A stretch of DNA of 10,971 bases from CAZESS01 sp964594625 (lineage in GTDB: Archaea > Thermoplasmatota > E2 > UBA202 > DSCA01): contig CAZQNC010000041.1 in NCBI GenBank assembly GCA_964594625.1, forward strand, positions 1 to 10,971. The letters are read 5' to 3'. The position numbers were made by a program, and so were the translations under genes. Every line of letters starts with the position of its first letter. Position 1 is the stretch's first letter. Under the pieces are notes generated by a model. It did not search any database. It had not been told where the DNA came from and was given only the letters and a program-made list of their open reading frames with translations. Below, piece after piece: positions 6,026 through 10,971 of this stretch.

Positions 6026-7037
6026 TGTTGATGCCACGCCGGAGCAGCAGGGCCAGCATCGCGCCGGCCACGGCGAGCAGCAGGCCGAAGCCCGGGGTGT
6101 CATCGCCGCCCGTGGAGATGCCGCCGTCCTCCGTGAGATAGATGGTGCTGTCCCCGGAGCAGAAAAAGGAGCGGGCTGTGCCGTTGCACGCCACCTGTAC
6201 CTCGTTGTCGCCGCCCTGTCTGAATGGCGCTGTAAAAGTTTCCTCGTCGGCTATATCGGCGGTGATTGTTTTCCAGTTGTTCACGGTGACGGTCACGTTT
6301 GCCGTGCCGTCGCGCTCGTTTACCACGGTGATACGCCGCTCTGTTTCGCTGATGCCGCCGGAGCTGCCGACGCGCACGATGTGCCGGGTGCTGTTGGTGA
6401 GGCCGTCCCAGTTTTCGGTGGTCAGCGTGACGGTGTAGTAGCCGTCCGAGGTGTATGTGTGGCTGGCGTTGCTCCGGCGGAATAGCTCGGCGTCTATGAC
6501 ACCGTTGCCGGTGTAATCCCATCGGTAGTATCTGATGTAGCCGTCGGGGTCATACGATGTGCTGGCGTTGAACTGGTAGGTGTCCGAGCTGTTTACCGGC
6601 GAGAGCGTAAACCGGGGCACCGGCTTCTGGAAGGATGCGACCACGCTGACCTGTTTGATGTAGGTGTCCGCGGCGCCGGGCGGGCCGTCCTGGTCGACGG
6701 CCATCAGTTTCACCCGGTAGATGCCGGGTTCGTTGAACGTATGATATGTTTTTGCTGACTGCCGGATGGCGTCGTAGCTGCCGTCGTTGTTCCAGTCCCA
6801 GTAGTACTTGTCGACCCGTCCGTAGTAGCTCTGCGACTGGCTGGCGTCGAACAGCACCGCCTGGCCGGCGAGCATGTTGCCGTATATCATCTCGTTTTCG
6901 TCGTCGAGCATGTAGACGGCCTTCCCCTGGTCGTCTTTCACCCAGAACTTCGCGTCGACGTAGGCGTCGGCCACCGGCGCGGCTATGAAGAGGCAGATGC
7001 AGGCAGCCATAGCCGCGAGCAGAACCCGTTGTTTCAT
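6021..7037 (-). CDS. PKD-domain surface protein with PGF-CTERM archaeosortase signal
   Basis: This is a 338-residue exported cell-surface protein. Seen: a signal peptide (residues 1-25, hydrophobic core LLAAMAACICLFIAA, likely cleavage after VADA). Two PKD-like beta-sandwich domains follow at about 56-132 (GQAVLFDASQS, YYWDWNNDGSYD, HTFNEPGIYRVKL) and 139-223 (YQFNASTSYDPDGYI, YRWDYTGNGV, TYTSDGYYTVTL). A third beta-rich part (232-302) has a cysteine pair (C284/C293). A short linker leads to PGFG (315-318), a hydrophobic helix (318-332) and RR (333-334). PGF-helix-Arg is the established sorting signal processed by archaeosortase A, which removes the tail and attaches a lipid anchor. Six N-x-S/T sequons (N149, N157, N190, N215, N247, N285) suggest S-layer-type N-glycosylation. 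The ligand is unknown; PKD domains usually mediate adhesion or spacing. It has its own TATA box. Confidence 0.9.
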   Translation of the reverse strand: MKQRVLLAAMAACICLFIAAPVADAYVDAKFWVKDDQGKAVYMLDDENEMIYGNMLAGQAVLFDASQSQSYYGRVDKYYWDWNNDGSYDAIRQSAKTYHTFNEPGIYRVKLMAVDQDGPPGAADTYIKQVSVVASFQKPVPRFTLSPVNSSDTYQFNASTSYDPDGYIRYYRWDYTGNGVIDAELFRRSNASHTYTSDGYYTVTLTTENWDGLTNSTRHIVRVGSSGGISETERRITVVNERDGTANVTVTVNNWKTITADIADEETFTAPFRQGGDNEVQVACNGTARSFFCSGDSTIYLTEDGGISTGGDDTPGFGLLLAVAGAMLALLLRRGINI

Positions 7038-7059
7038 CTGGAGGCATAACCGCGGGTGC

Positions 7060-7067
7060 TTTATTAT
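7060..7067 (-). promoter_or_regulatory. TATA-like box of the PKD-domain protein gene
   Basis: An AT-rich run that reads AATAATAA on the minus strand lies about 26 bases before the ATG at 7037, giving a leaderless start. It falls in the 42-base gap after the small Cys/His protein gene. Confidence 0.55.
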
Positions 7068-7079
7068 TTTTATGTCGGT

Positions 7080-7292
7080 CTATCTCCTGCCGAGCAGCCC
7101 CGTTGACAGCAGGTGGCAGATGAGCCGTCTGCCGGATGCGTGGAGCAGCCCGTGGTGTTTCCAGTGGCATTTCTGGGTGAACAGTCGCCTGGTGTAGTCC
7201 TCGCACAGCAGGCACGTCTTCATGTCCACGGTGTCCTGATGCTTCGGGCACCAGACCTCCCGATGCGTGTTTCCCATCCCGCTCATGAACAT
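7080..7292 (-). CDS. Small Cys/His-rich protein (70 residues), probable zinc-binding, unknown function
   Basis: I do not recognise the family. The N-terminal half has the look of a small zinc ribbon or treble clef: C15-P-K-H18, then C27-L-L-C30, then C42-H-W-K-H46-H. CPxH and CxxC knuckles about 12 residues apart can hold one metal ion, and the CHWKHH patch could supply further ligands. The C-terminal 20 residues are basic and hydrophobic (ASGRRLICHLLS). A TTTATAAA box centred about 25 bases before the ATG at 7292 supports this start; in-frame ATGs at 7286 and 7277 would give slightly shorter forms. It ends with TAG, 42 bases before the PKD protein gene on the same strand. It may be a nucleic-acid-binding or metal-sensing protein. 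Not a shadow ORF: promoter, Cys spacing and orientation all fit. Confidence 0.7.
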   Translation of the reverse strand: MFMSGMGNTHREVWCPKHQDTVDMKTCLLCEDYTRRLFTQKCHWKHHGLLHASGRRLICHLLSTGLLGRR

Positions 7293-7313
7293 GTGTGTTC
7301 AATCACCGCCATG

Positions 7314-7321
7314 TTTATAAA
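7314..7321 (-). promoter_or_regulatory. TATA box of the small Cys/His protein gene
   Basis: On the minus strand this reads TTTATAAA, centred about 25 bases before the ATG at 7292. It is one of the best matches to the archaeal consensus in the window. Confidence 0.65.
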
Positions 7322-7328
7322 GAACCAC

Positions 7329-7341
7329 CGGGGTGTCCCCG
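7329..7341. repeat. Short perfect dyad between divergent promoters
   Basis: CGGGG-TGT-CCCCG forms a 5-bp dyad with a 3-base centre, followed by an AT-rich stretch (7342-7370). It lies between the TATA boxes of the small Cys/His gene and the ABC exporter. It could be an operator. Hairpin plus T-rich tail resembles a terminator on the plus strand, but no plus-strand gene ends here. Confidence 0.3.
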
Positions 7342-7393
7342 TAATATTTAATCTTTGTGTTTTTCATCTGCCCGGCCAGCCACAGGAGAAAGG

Positions 7394-7401
7394 TTATTAA
7401 T
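7394..7401 (+). promoter_or_regulatory. TATA-like box of the ABC exporter operon
   Basis: TTATTAAT is centred about 26 bases before the ATG at 7424, implying a leaderless mRNA covering the ATPase and permease genes. Confidence 0.6.
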
Positions 7402-7423
7402 CGATGGCGGTTTGCAAGCATAC

Positions 7424-8140
7424 ATGGCAGCGGTCATCGAAACCCATGGGCTCACCAGGCGCTACGGCGACCTCACCGCCGTCGACGGTATCTCTCTGTC
7501 CATCGGCGAAGGCGAGCTCTACGGGCTGCTGGGCCCCAACGGCTCCGGCAAGACCACGTCCATCAAGATGCTGACCGGCCAGCTGCAGCCCACATCGGGC
7601 ACTGCATCGGTTGCCGGCGTCGACCCCGCGCGGCATCCATTGCAGGTCAAGCAGGCGGTGGGCATCATCCCCGAGCAGGAGACCCCGCCCAGCTTTCTCA
7701 CCGCCGAGGAATACCTGCAGTTCGTGGCCGCCATCCGGGGCATCAAAGATGCTGCCGGGCGCATCGACACCTGGTTTTCCCGCCTCGACTTTGCCGGCCA
7801 GCGGGACGTGCTCTGCAAGGACCTGTCGCGGGGAACGCGCCAGAAGCTGATGTTCGCCCAGGCGTTTCTCCACCGGCCGGCCATCGCGTTCGTCGACGAG
7901 CCGCTCATCAACCTTGACCCCGTCATCCAGCGGACCGTCAAAGATTTCATGCTGGACTACGTCGCCCGGGATGGCACCATCTTTCTCTGCACCCACGTGC
8001 TGGACATCGCCGAGGAAATCTGCACCCGGGTGGGCATCATCCACCACGGCAGCATTCTCAGCGACTTCTCCATGGACGAGGCCACCGCCGGCGGGCAGCG
8101 GCTGGAACCGGTGTTTCTCGAAGCGGCCGGCGGGGCGTAA
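7424..8140 (+). CDS. ABC transporter ATP-binding protein (ABC-2 exporter type)
   Basis: This 238-residue nucleotide-binding subunit powers the permease encoded two bases downstream. Seen: A-loop region TRRYGDLTAVDG (11-22), Walker A GPNGSGKTT (37-45), Q-loop Gln85 in IIPEQETPPS, and a signature LSRGTRQK (134-141) in place of LSGGQ. Walker B is AIAFVDEP (153-160), the D-loop is INLDP (162-166) and the H-loop is His191 in CTHVLDIAEE. The signature keeps the Ser and the second Gly, so activity is plausible despite the Arg. The protein has only a short C-terminal extension, as in ATPases paired with ABC-2 permeases. The start at 7424 is preferred over upstream codons because of the TATA spacing and because family homology begins with IETHGLTRRYG. 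The substrate cannot be inferred. Confidence 0.95.
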   Translation: MAAVIETHGLTRRYGDLTAVDGISLSIGEGELYGLLGPNGSGKTTSIKMLTGQLQPTSGTASVAGVDPARHPLQVKQAVGIIPEQETPPSFLTAEEYLQFVAAIRGIKDAAGRIDTWFSRLDFAGQRDVLCKDLSRGTRQKLMFAQAFLHRPAIAFVDEPLINLDPVIQRTVKDFMLDYVARDGTIFLCTHVLDIAEEICTRVGIIHHGSILSDFSMDEATAGGQRLEPVFLEAAGGA

Positions 8141-8142
8141 CC

Positions 8143-9543
8143 ATGCAGACGGTCTTCACGGCCATGGTCCTGGAGGAATGGCGCATGCACGCCTCTCTGT
8201 TCGGCGGCCGGATGTTCGCCCTGTTTCCGCTCATGCTGGCCGGTATTGCCGCCGTGGGCACCGTCTTCGCCTCCGTTCTCGTCGAGGTCATCGACCCATA
8301 CACCGTGGCGTTCATCGCCCATTATTCGCTGCTGCTGTTCGGGGTCAGCGTCGGCGCCTTCGGGCTGCTGGGCCGGGAGATCATGAACCGGCGCTTCGGC
8401 CAGGCCAGCCTCATCGCGTACAGCGCCCGGAGCCTGCCCGTGTCCGAGCGGCAGGTCATGGCCGCCTTCTACCTCAAGGACGTGCTCTACTACATGCTCC
8501 TCTGGATTTTTCCCCTGCTGGCGGGCATGGCCCTGGTCGCCCCGTTGCTGTCGTATGGCGCCGCGGTTCCCCGGCTGCTGGTGTCGCTCCCGCTGGCCTT
8601 CCTCGTCGGATTGGCCGCGGTGTTTTTCCTGTCCACCGTCTACGTCCATTCAAAGACGCTGCTGGCTGTCACGCTTGCCGGAGGCGCCATCGCCGGAGTG
8701 CTGCTGTCCCGGTATCTGGATATAGCGCCGGCGGCGCTGCTCCCCCCGTTCACGTTTTTTCTGCATCCGTCGCTGTTCTCGCTGGCCCTGTCAGCCTGCG
8801 TCATCCTGGCGTGCTCCGCGGTGTCGATTGTCTTCCTCGAAGTGGACTACCCGACGAGGGAGCGCCGCTACGCCACAACGTTGCCCTCGCTGGCCGCCCG
8901 GCTGCCCGTCCCGCATCGCTGGCTGGTGGCCAAGGACCTGCTTGATTTCACCCGGAGCGAGGGCGGCCTGGGCAAAATCGTGTTCGGGTTCGGGCTGCCC
9001 GTGGCCATGGTCTGGCTGCTGTTCTACGTCCTGGCGGAGTTCATTCCCATGCTCGCGTTTCTGCCCGTCTTCGCGCTCTTCCTGGGCATCATCGCCTCCT
9101 CGCTGTACAACTGGCTGACCGAGTTTGACACGCTGGCCGGCTACGCGTTCCTGCCGGTATCCGTGGGCACCGTGATACGGGGGAAGATAACGAGCTATCT
9201 CCTGCTCACCGTCATCCCCCTCGGCGTGCTGCTGGCCGCCGCCGTGGTGTCAGACCAGATTGGGCTGCTTATCCCCGCCATGTGCGCGTTTTTCGGCATG
9301 TCTCTGTACGCGCTGGCCGCCACCGTGTACCTGATGGGCCTGCATCCCACGGTGCTGATATACAACGCGAAGCTGTTCGCCCTGTACACGGCGATGACCG
9401 CGCCGGTGGCCGTCCTGCTGCTCTTCCTGGCGGCGCTGCATCCCTGGCTGCTCTGCACCGCGCTGCTGCTCGTCCCGTTTGCCTGGTACATCCTCCGGCA
9501 TGCCATGCGGCGGTGGAACCGATGGCGGGTGCCCGACCTCTAG
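8143..9543 (+). CDS. ABC-2 type exporter permease, about 12 membrane helices (internally duplicated)
   Basis: This 466-residue integral membrane protein is encoded two bases after the ATPase stop, so the two are co-transcribed and probably translationally coupled; no strong Shine-Dalgarno is visible. Hydrophobic segments fall at about 25-47, 57-77, 112-136, 145-168, 172-191, 210-232, 277-298, 302-322, 350-370, 374-397, 411-431 and 433-451. Each half opens with an amphipathic segment (LEEWRMH, residues 10-16; AKDLLDFTR, residues 263-271). Each half also has an LPVS motif after the second helix (98-101 and 337-340), about 239 residues apart. That suggests two fused six-helix ABC-2 domains, where most family members encode one domain per chain. 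A polar loop (233-262) separates the halves. It ends with TAG. Substrate unknown; lipid, peptide and drug export are all possible. Confidence 0.88.
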   Translation: MQTVFTAMVLEEWRMHASLFGGRMFALFPLMLAGIAAVGTVFASVLVEVIDPYTVAFIAHYSLLLFGVSVGAFGLLGREIMNRRFGQASLIAYSARSLPVSERQVMAAFYLKDVLYYMLLWIFPLLAGMALVAPLLSYGAAVPRLLVSLPLAFLVGLAAVFFLSTVYVHSKTLLAVTLAGGAIAGVLLSRYLDIAPAALLPPFTFFLHPSLFSLALSACVILACSAVSIVFLEVDYPTRERRYATTLPSLAARLPVPHRWLVAKDLLDFTRSEGGLGKIVFGFGLPVAMVWLLFYVLAEFIPMLAFLPVFALFLGIIASSLYNWLTEFDTLAGYAFLPVSVGTVIRGKITSYLLLTVIPLGVLLAAAVVSDQIGLLIPAMCAFFGMSLYALAATVYLMGLHPTVLIYNAKLFALYTAMTAPVAVLLLFLAALHPWLLCTALLLVPFAWYILRHAMRRWNRWRVPDL

Positions 9544-9553
9544 CACCACAGTT

Positions 9554-9562
9554 TTCAAATAA
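9554..9562 (+). promoter_or_regulatory. TATA-like box of the acylphosphatase gene
   Basis: TTCAAATAA is centred 25 bases before the ATG at 9583. Of three nearby ATGs (9573, 9579, 9583), only 9583 is in frame with the protein and has this spacing. Confidence 0.5.
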
Positions 9563-9582
9563 CCGGGGGGCAATGTACATGT

Positions 9583-9852
9583 ATGAAGCGAGCGCACGTC
9601 TGGATATCGGGCCGGGTGCAGGGCGTCTGGTACCGCGCCAACACCCGGAAGCAGGCCGAGCAACGCAGCCTTGCCGGATGGGTGCGCAACCTGCCGGACG
9701 GCCGCGTGGAAGCCGTCTTCGAAGGCCCCGAAAAAGAGATAGAGGACATGATACAGTGGTGCCATACCGGCTCCCCGATGGCCCATGTCGACGGCGTCGA
9801 GGTCGAATGGGAGGACCCGGACGGGCTCGACGGCTTCCACATCAAACGCTGA
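9583..9852 (+). CDS. acyP: Acylphosphatase
   Basis: This 89-residue enzyme of the classic small alpha/beta acylphosphatase family hydrolyses the carboxyl-phosphate bond of acylphosphates such as carbamoyl phosphate or 1,3-bisphosphoglycerate in the cytoplasm. Seen: substrate-binding loop GRVQGVWYR (10-18) with catalytic-position Arg18 (the family usually has F where Trp16-Tyr17 sits), and WVRNLPDGRVEAVFEG (33-48) with catalytic-position Asn36. Also seen is WCHTGSPMAHVDGVEVEW (59-76), matching the conserved WCxxGPPxAxV segment. Length and both catalytic residues are normal. It follows the exporter by 39 bases but has its own TATA-like box, so it need not be part of that operon. Its last 11 bases overlap the 3' end of dtdA on the other strand. 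Confidence 0.95.
   Translation: MKRAHVWISGRVQGVWYRANTRKQAEQRSLAGWVRNLPDGRVEAVFEGPEKEIEDMIQWCHTGSPMAHVDGVEVEWEDPDGLDGFHIKR
9842..9852. other. 11-bp convergent overlap of acylphosphatase and dtdA
   Basis: The last codons and TGA stops of both genes share these bases on opposite strands, so neither gene has room for its own downstream terminator outside the other gene. Confidence 0.9.
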
Positions 9853-10612
9853 CCACGTCCAATCCGTTGTCCTCCAGCAAGGGCCGGAACCGCTCGCCCT
9901 TTTCGCCGTGCAGAAACGCCATGCTCGCGCCAGGCGATGCATCGACGGCGGCCTGCACCATGCCTGCGTCGATGTGCGGGAGCTGGTAGTCCGGAATCAT
10001 ATGGCCGAAGGCCACGTCGTCATCCAGGGCCAGATCGGTGAAGCGCGGCGCGTAATGTCCGCCGCCCAGGCCAATGGCCGTCACCACATGCTCTTTGTTC
10101 AGGGAGCGCAGCGCCCTGGCGATAACCCGGCAGGCCTCCATGTCCCGCCATTCCTTTTCGGTGCTCCCGGTTTCGACGAAAAACGTCGGCGTGGAGAGAA
10201 ACGGCCCGTGGTGGGTGACCTCGTAGCAGACGTCGTAGTCGAGCGCCGCCGCGCCGTCGTACAGCCCCAGCAGGGCGCTGTGCATCAGCCCGGGTGCTGC
10301 AGATACGAGCGTTTCATCCCGGCCGCCGTAGTCGGCCCCGCGGTAGTTACCGATGGGATGCACCGACAACGTTTTCCGCCCCGACCGGGAGCGATGCCGC
10401 GATGCGAACACCACCGCGTCGGGCTGCGCCGCACGGTCTGACAGTTCCCCGTCGATGCCGTCATGGTAGAGATGCATGTCGTCGATATGGTACAGGAGCA
10501 GATCGCCGCATCGCAGCCCATCGCCATATGGCTGCCAGGAGCCCTGTTCCTCGAGCGCCCGGCCGATGTTCACGCTGGCCGTGTCCTCCCGGCAGACCAC
10601 GACGGCTATCAT
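9842..10612 (-). CDS. dtdA: D-aminoacyl-tRNA deacylase, archaeal/plant type
   Basis: DtdA hydrolyses D-aminoacyl-tRNAs such as D-Tyr-tRNA, removing mischarged D-amino acids before translation. It is a zinc-dependent enzyme of Archaea and plants, unrelated to bacterial DTD. The 256 residues fit the family. Seen: SRHRS (71-75), VHPIGNY (84-90), YEVTHHGP (130-137), ETGSTEKEW (147-155), GLGGGHYAPRFT (181-192) and GHMIPDY (203-209), all conserved family blocks rich in possible metal-binding His and Glu. The start at 10610-10612 has a TATA-like box 26 bases upstream. Divergent from a methyltransferase gene across only 35 bases, and overlapping acylphosphatase by 11 bp at its 3' end. This gene is strong evidence for an archaeal source. 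Confidence 0.96.
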   Translation of the reverse strand: MIAVVVCREDTASVNIGRALEEQGSWQPYGDGLRCGDLLLYHIDDMHLYHDGIDGELSDRAAQPDAVVFASRHRSRSGRKTLSVHPIGNYRGADYGGRDETLVSAAPGLMHSALLGLYDGAAALDYDVCYEVTHHGPFLSTPTFFVETGSTEKEWRDMEACRVIARALRSLNKEHVVTAIGLGGGHYAPRFTDLALDDDVAFGHMIPDYQLPHIDAGMVQAAVDASPGASMAFLHGEKGERFRPLLEDNGLDVVSV

Positions 10613-10619
10613 GAAAACC

Positions 10620-10626
10620 TTATGTA
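10620..10626 (+). promoter_or_regulatory. Weak TATA-like box of the methyltransferase gene
   Basis: TTATGTA is centred 25 bases before the ATG at 10648. The match to consensus is poor, but the spacing agrees with the other genes in the window. Confidence 0.4.
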
Positions 10627-10634
10627 GGGCCCGG

Positions 10635-10641
10635 TATTTAG
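10635..10641 (-). promoter_or_regulatory. TATA-like box of dtdA
   Basis: On the minus strand this reads CTAAATA, centred 26 bases before the dtdA ATG at 10612. It lies between the box of the divergent methyltransferase and that gene's start codon. Confidence 0.5.
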
Positions 10642-10647
10642 GTGTTG

Positions 10648-10971
10648 ATGCTGCACAACGGGAGCGACCGGGAGCTCGACCGTTTCATCAAAAAACTCGA
10701 GCAGCAGGCCCTGGAAACAGCGGAGGAACGCCACCCCATCTACGTCAGGGCGGGCGTCAAAGACGCGTCGCTCATCCTCGACGTCGGCTGCGGCTCGGGC
10801 GCCGTCACCAAGGACCTGGCGGCGCATACCACGGGTACCGTCATCGCGCTCGACGAATCCCTGGACATGGTGGACACCGCCCGGGAGCTGCTCATGGACG
10901 CGGAAAACGTGGTGCTCTGCGCGGGCGACGCCCACCGGCTGCCCTTCGCCGACGGCTGCTTTGATGTGGCG
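10648..10971 (+). CDS. SAM-dependent methyltransferase, class I (partial, 3' end outside window)
   Basis: The frame is open from ATG 10648 to the right edge, 108 residues. Seen: an N-terminal helix rich in charged residues (RELDRFIKKLEQQALETAEE), then motif I ILDVGCGSG (about residues 43-51), which binds S-adenosylmethionine. An acidic residue follows at the end of strand two (IALDES, about 67-72). Finally comes GDAHRLPFADGCFDV (about 93-107), the segment that precedes motif IV in Methyltransf_11-type enzymes. The substrate cannot be told from this part; small-molecule methyltransferases and menaquinone/UbiE-like or tRNA enzymes share this pattern. An in-frame GTG at 10642 would add two residues. 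Promoter spacing favours the ATG. Confidence 0.88.
   Translation, partial: MLHNGSDRELDRFIKKLEQQALETAEERHPIYVRAGVKDASLILDVGCGSGAVTKDLAAHTTGTVIALDESLDMVDTARELLMDAENVVLCAGDAHRLPFADGCFDVA

Noticed and set aside
6550..7302. Open frame of 250 codons on the minus strand
   Set aside because: It spans the PKD protein and the small Cys/His protein in another frame and gives an Arg/His-rich product. The promoter boxes and signal peptide support the other two frames.
7329..7370. Intrinsic-type terminator on the plus strand
   Set aside because: The stem is only 5 bp and no plus-strand gene ends upstream of it; it lies between divergent promoters.
7914..8945. Open frame of 343 codons on the plus strand
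   Set aside because: It overlaps the ATPase end and most of the permease in another frame. Its Arg/Pro/Gly-rich product has no domain, while the permease frame has coherent membrane helices.
1..10971. CRISPR arrays, insertion sequences, tRNA or rRNA genes
   Set aside because: I saw no spaced direct repeats, transposase motifs with terminal inverted repeats, tRNA cloverleaf with TTCRA loop, or rRNA segments. A covariance-model search would be needed to exclude small structured RNAs, mainly in 508-720.

Overview
The window is a compact, GC-rich stretch of archaeal chromosome. Archaeal origin rests on three things. It carries an archaeal-type D-aminoacyl-tRNA deacylase (DtdA) and a GPN-loop GTPase of archaeal length. 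It carries a surface protein ending in a PGF-CTERM archaeosortase signal. Almost every gene has a TATA-like box centred about 24-28 bases before its start codon, which is the geometry of leaderless archaeal transcription. GrpE points to a mesophile or moderate thermophile, and PGF-CTERM points to the Euryarchaeota in the broad sense (methanogen, Archaeoglobus or haloarchaeal side). I cannot name a genus. Seven of the twelve complete genes end in TAG, which argues against a lineage that reads UAG as pyrrolysine.

Layout. Positions 1-507 (minus) are most of grpE, running off the left edge. A 213-base gap follows, with the grpE promoter, an 11-bp inverted repeat, a 10-bp palindrome and the promoter of a 42-residue small protein (721-849, plus). 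That gene abuts, tail to tail, an unrecognised secreted/membrane protein (850-1416, minus). From 1510 to 3330 (plus) lies a complete aldehyde:ferredoxin oxidoreductase family enzyme. Its 3' end overlaps by 56 bp a class II aldolase on the minus strand (3275-3865). Upstream of the aldolase on the minus strand are a GPN-loop GTPase (3906-4670) and purD (4672-5997), one base apart and clearly one operon. Then come a PKD-domain surface protein with a PGF-CTERM tail (6021-7037, minus) and a small Cys/His-rich protein (7080-7292, minus). A divergent promoter region leads to an ABC exporter pair on the plus strand: an ATPase (7424-8140) and a roughly 12-helix permease (8143-9543). A small acylphosphatase (9583-9852, plus) overlaps dtdA (9842-10612, minus) by 11 bp. 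Only 35 bases separate dtdA from a divergent SAM-dependent methyltransferase (from 10648, plus) that runs off the right edge.

How it fits together. Most of this is housekeeping: protein folding (GrpE), purine synthesis (PurD), a GPN GTPase, D-aminoacyl-tRNA proofreading (DtdA) and acylphosphate hydrolysis. Around it are an aldehyde-oxidising tungsten-type enzyme, an aldolase, a surface protein and an exporter. I saw no mobile element, CRISPR array, RNA gene or defence locus, and nothing that amounts to a new multi-gene system. The points most worth following are the two small proteins, the unrecognised secreted protein, the dyad-rich gap upstream of grpE, the tightly packed overlapping promoters and the internally duplicated permease.
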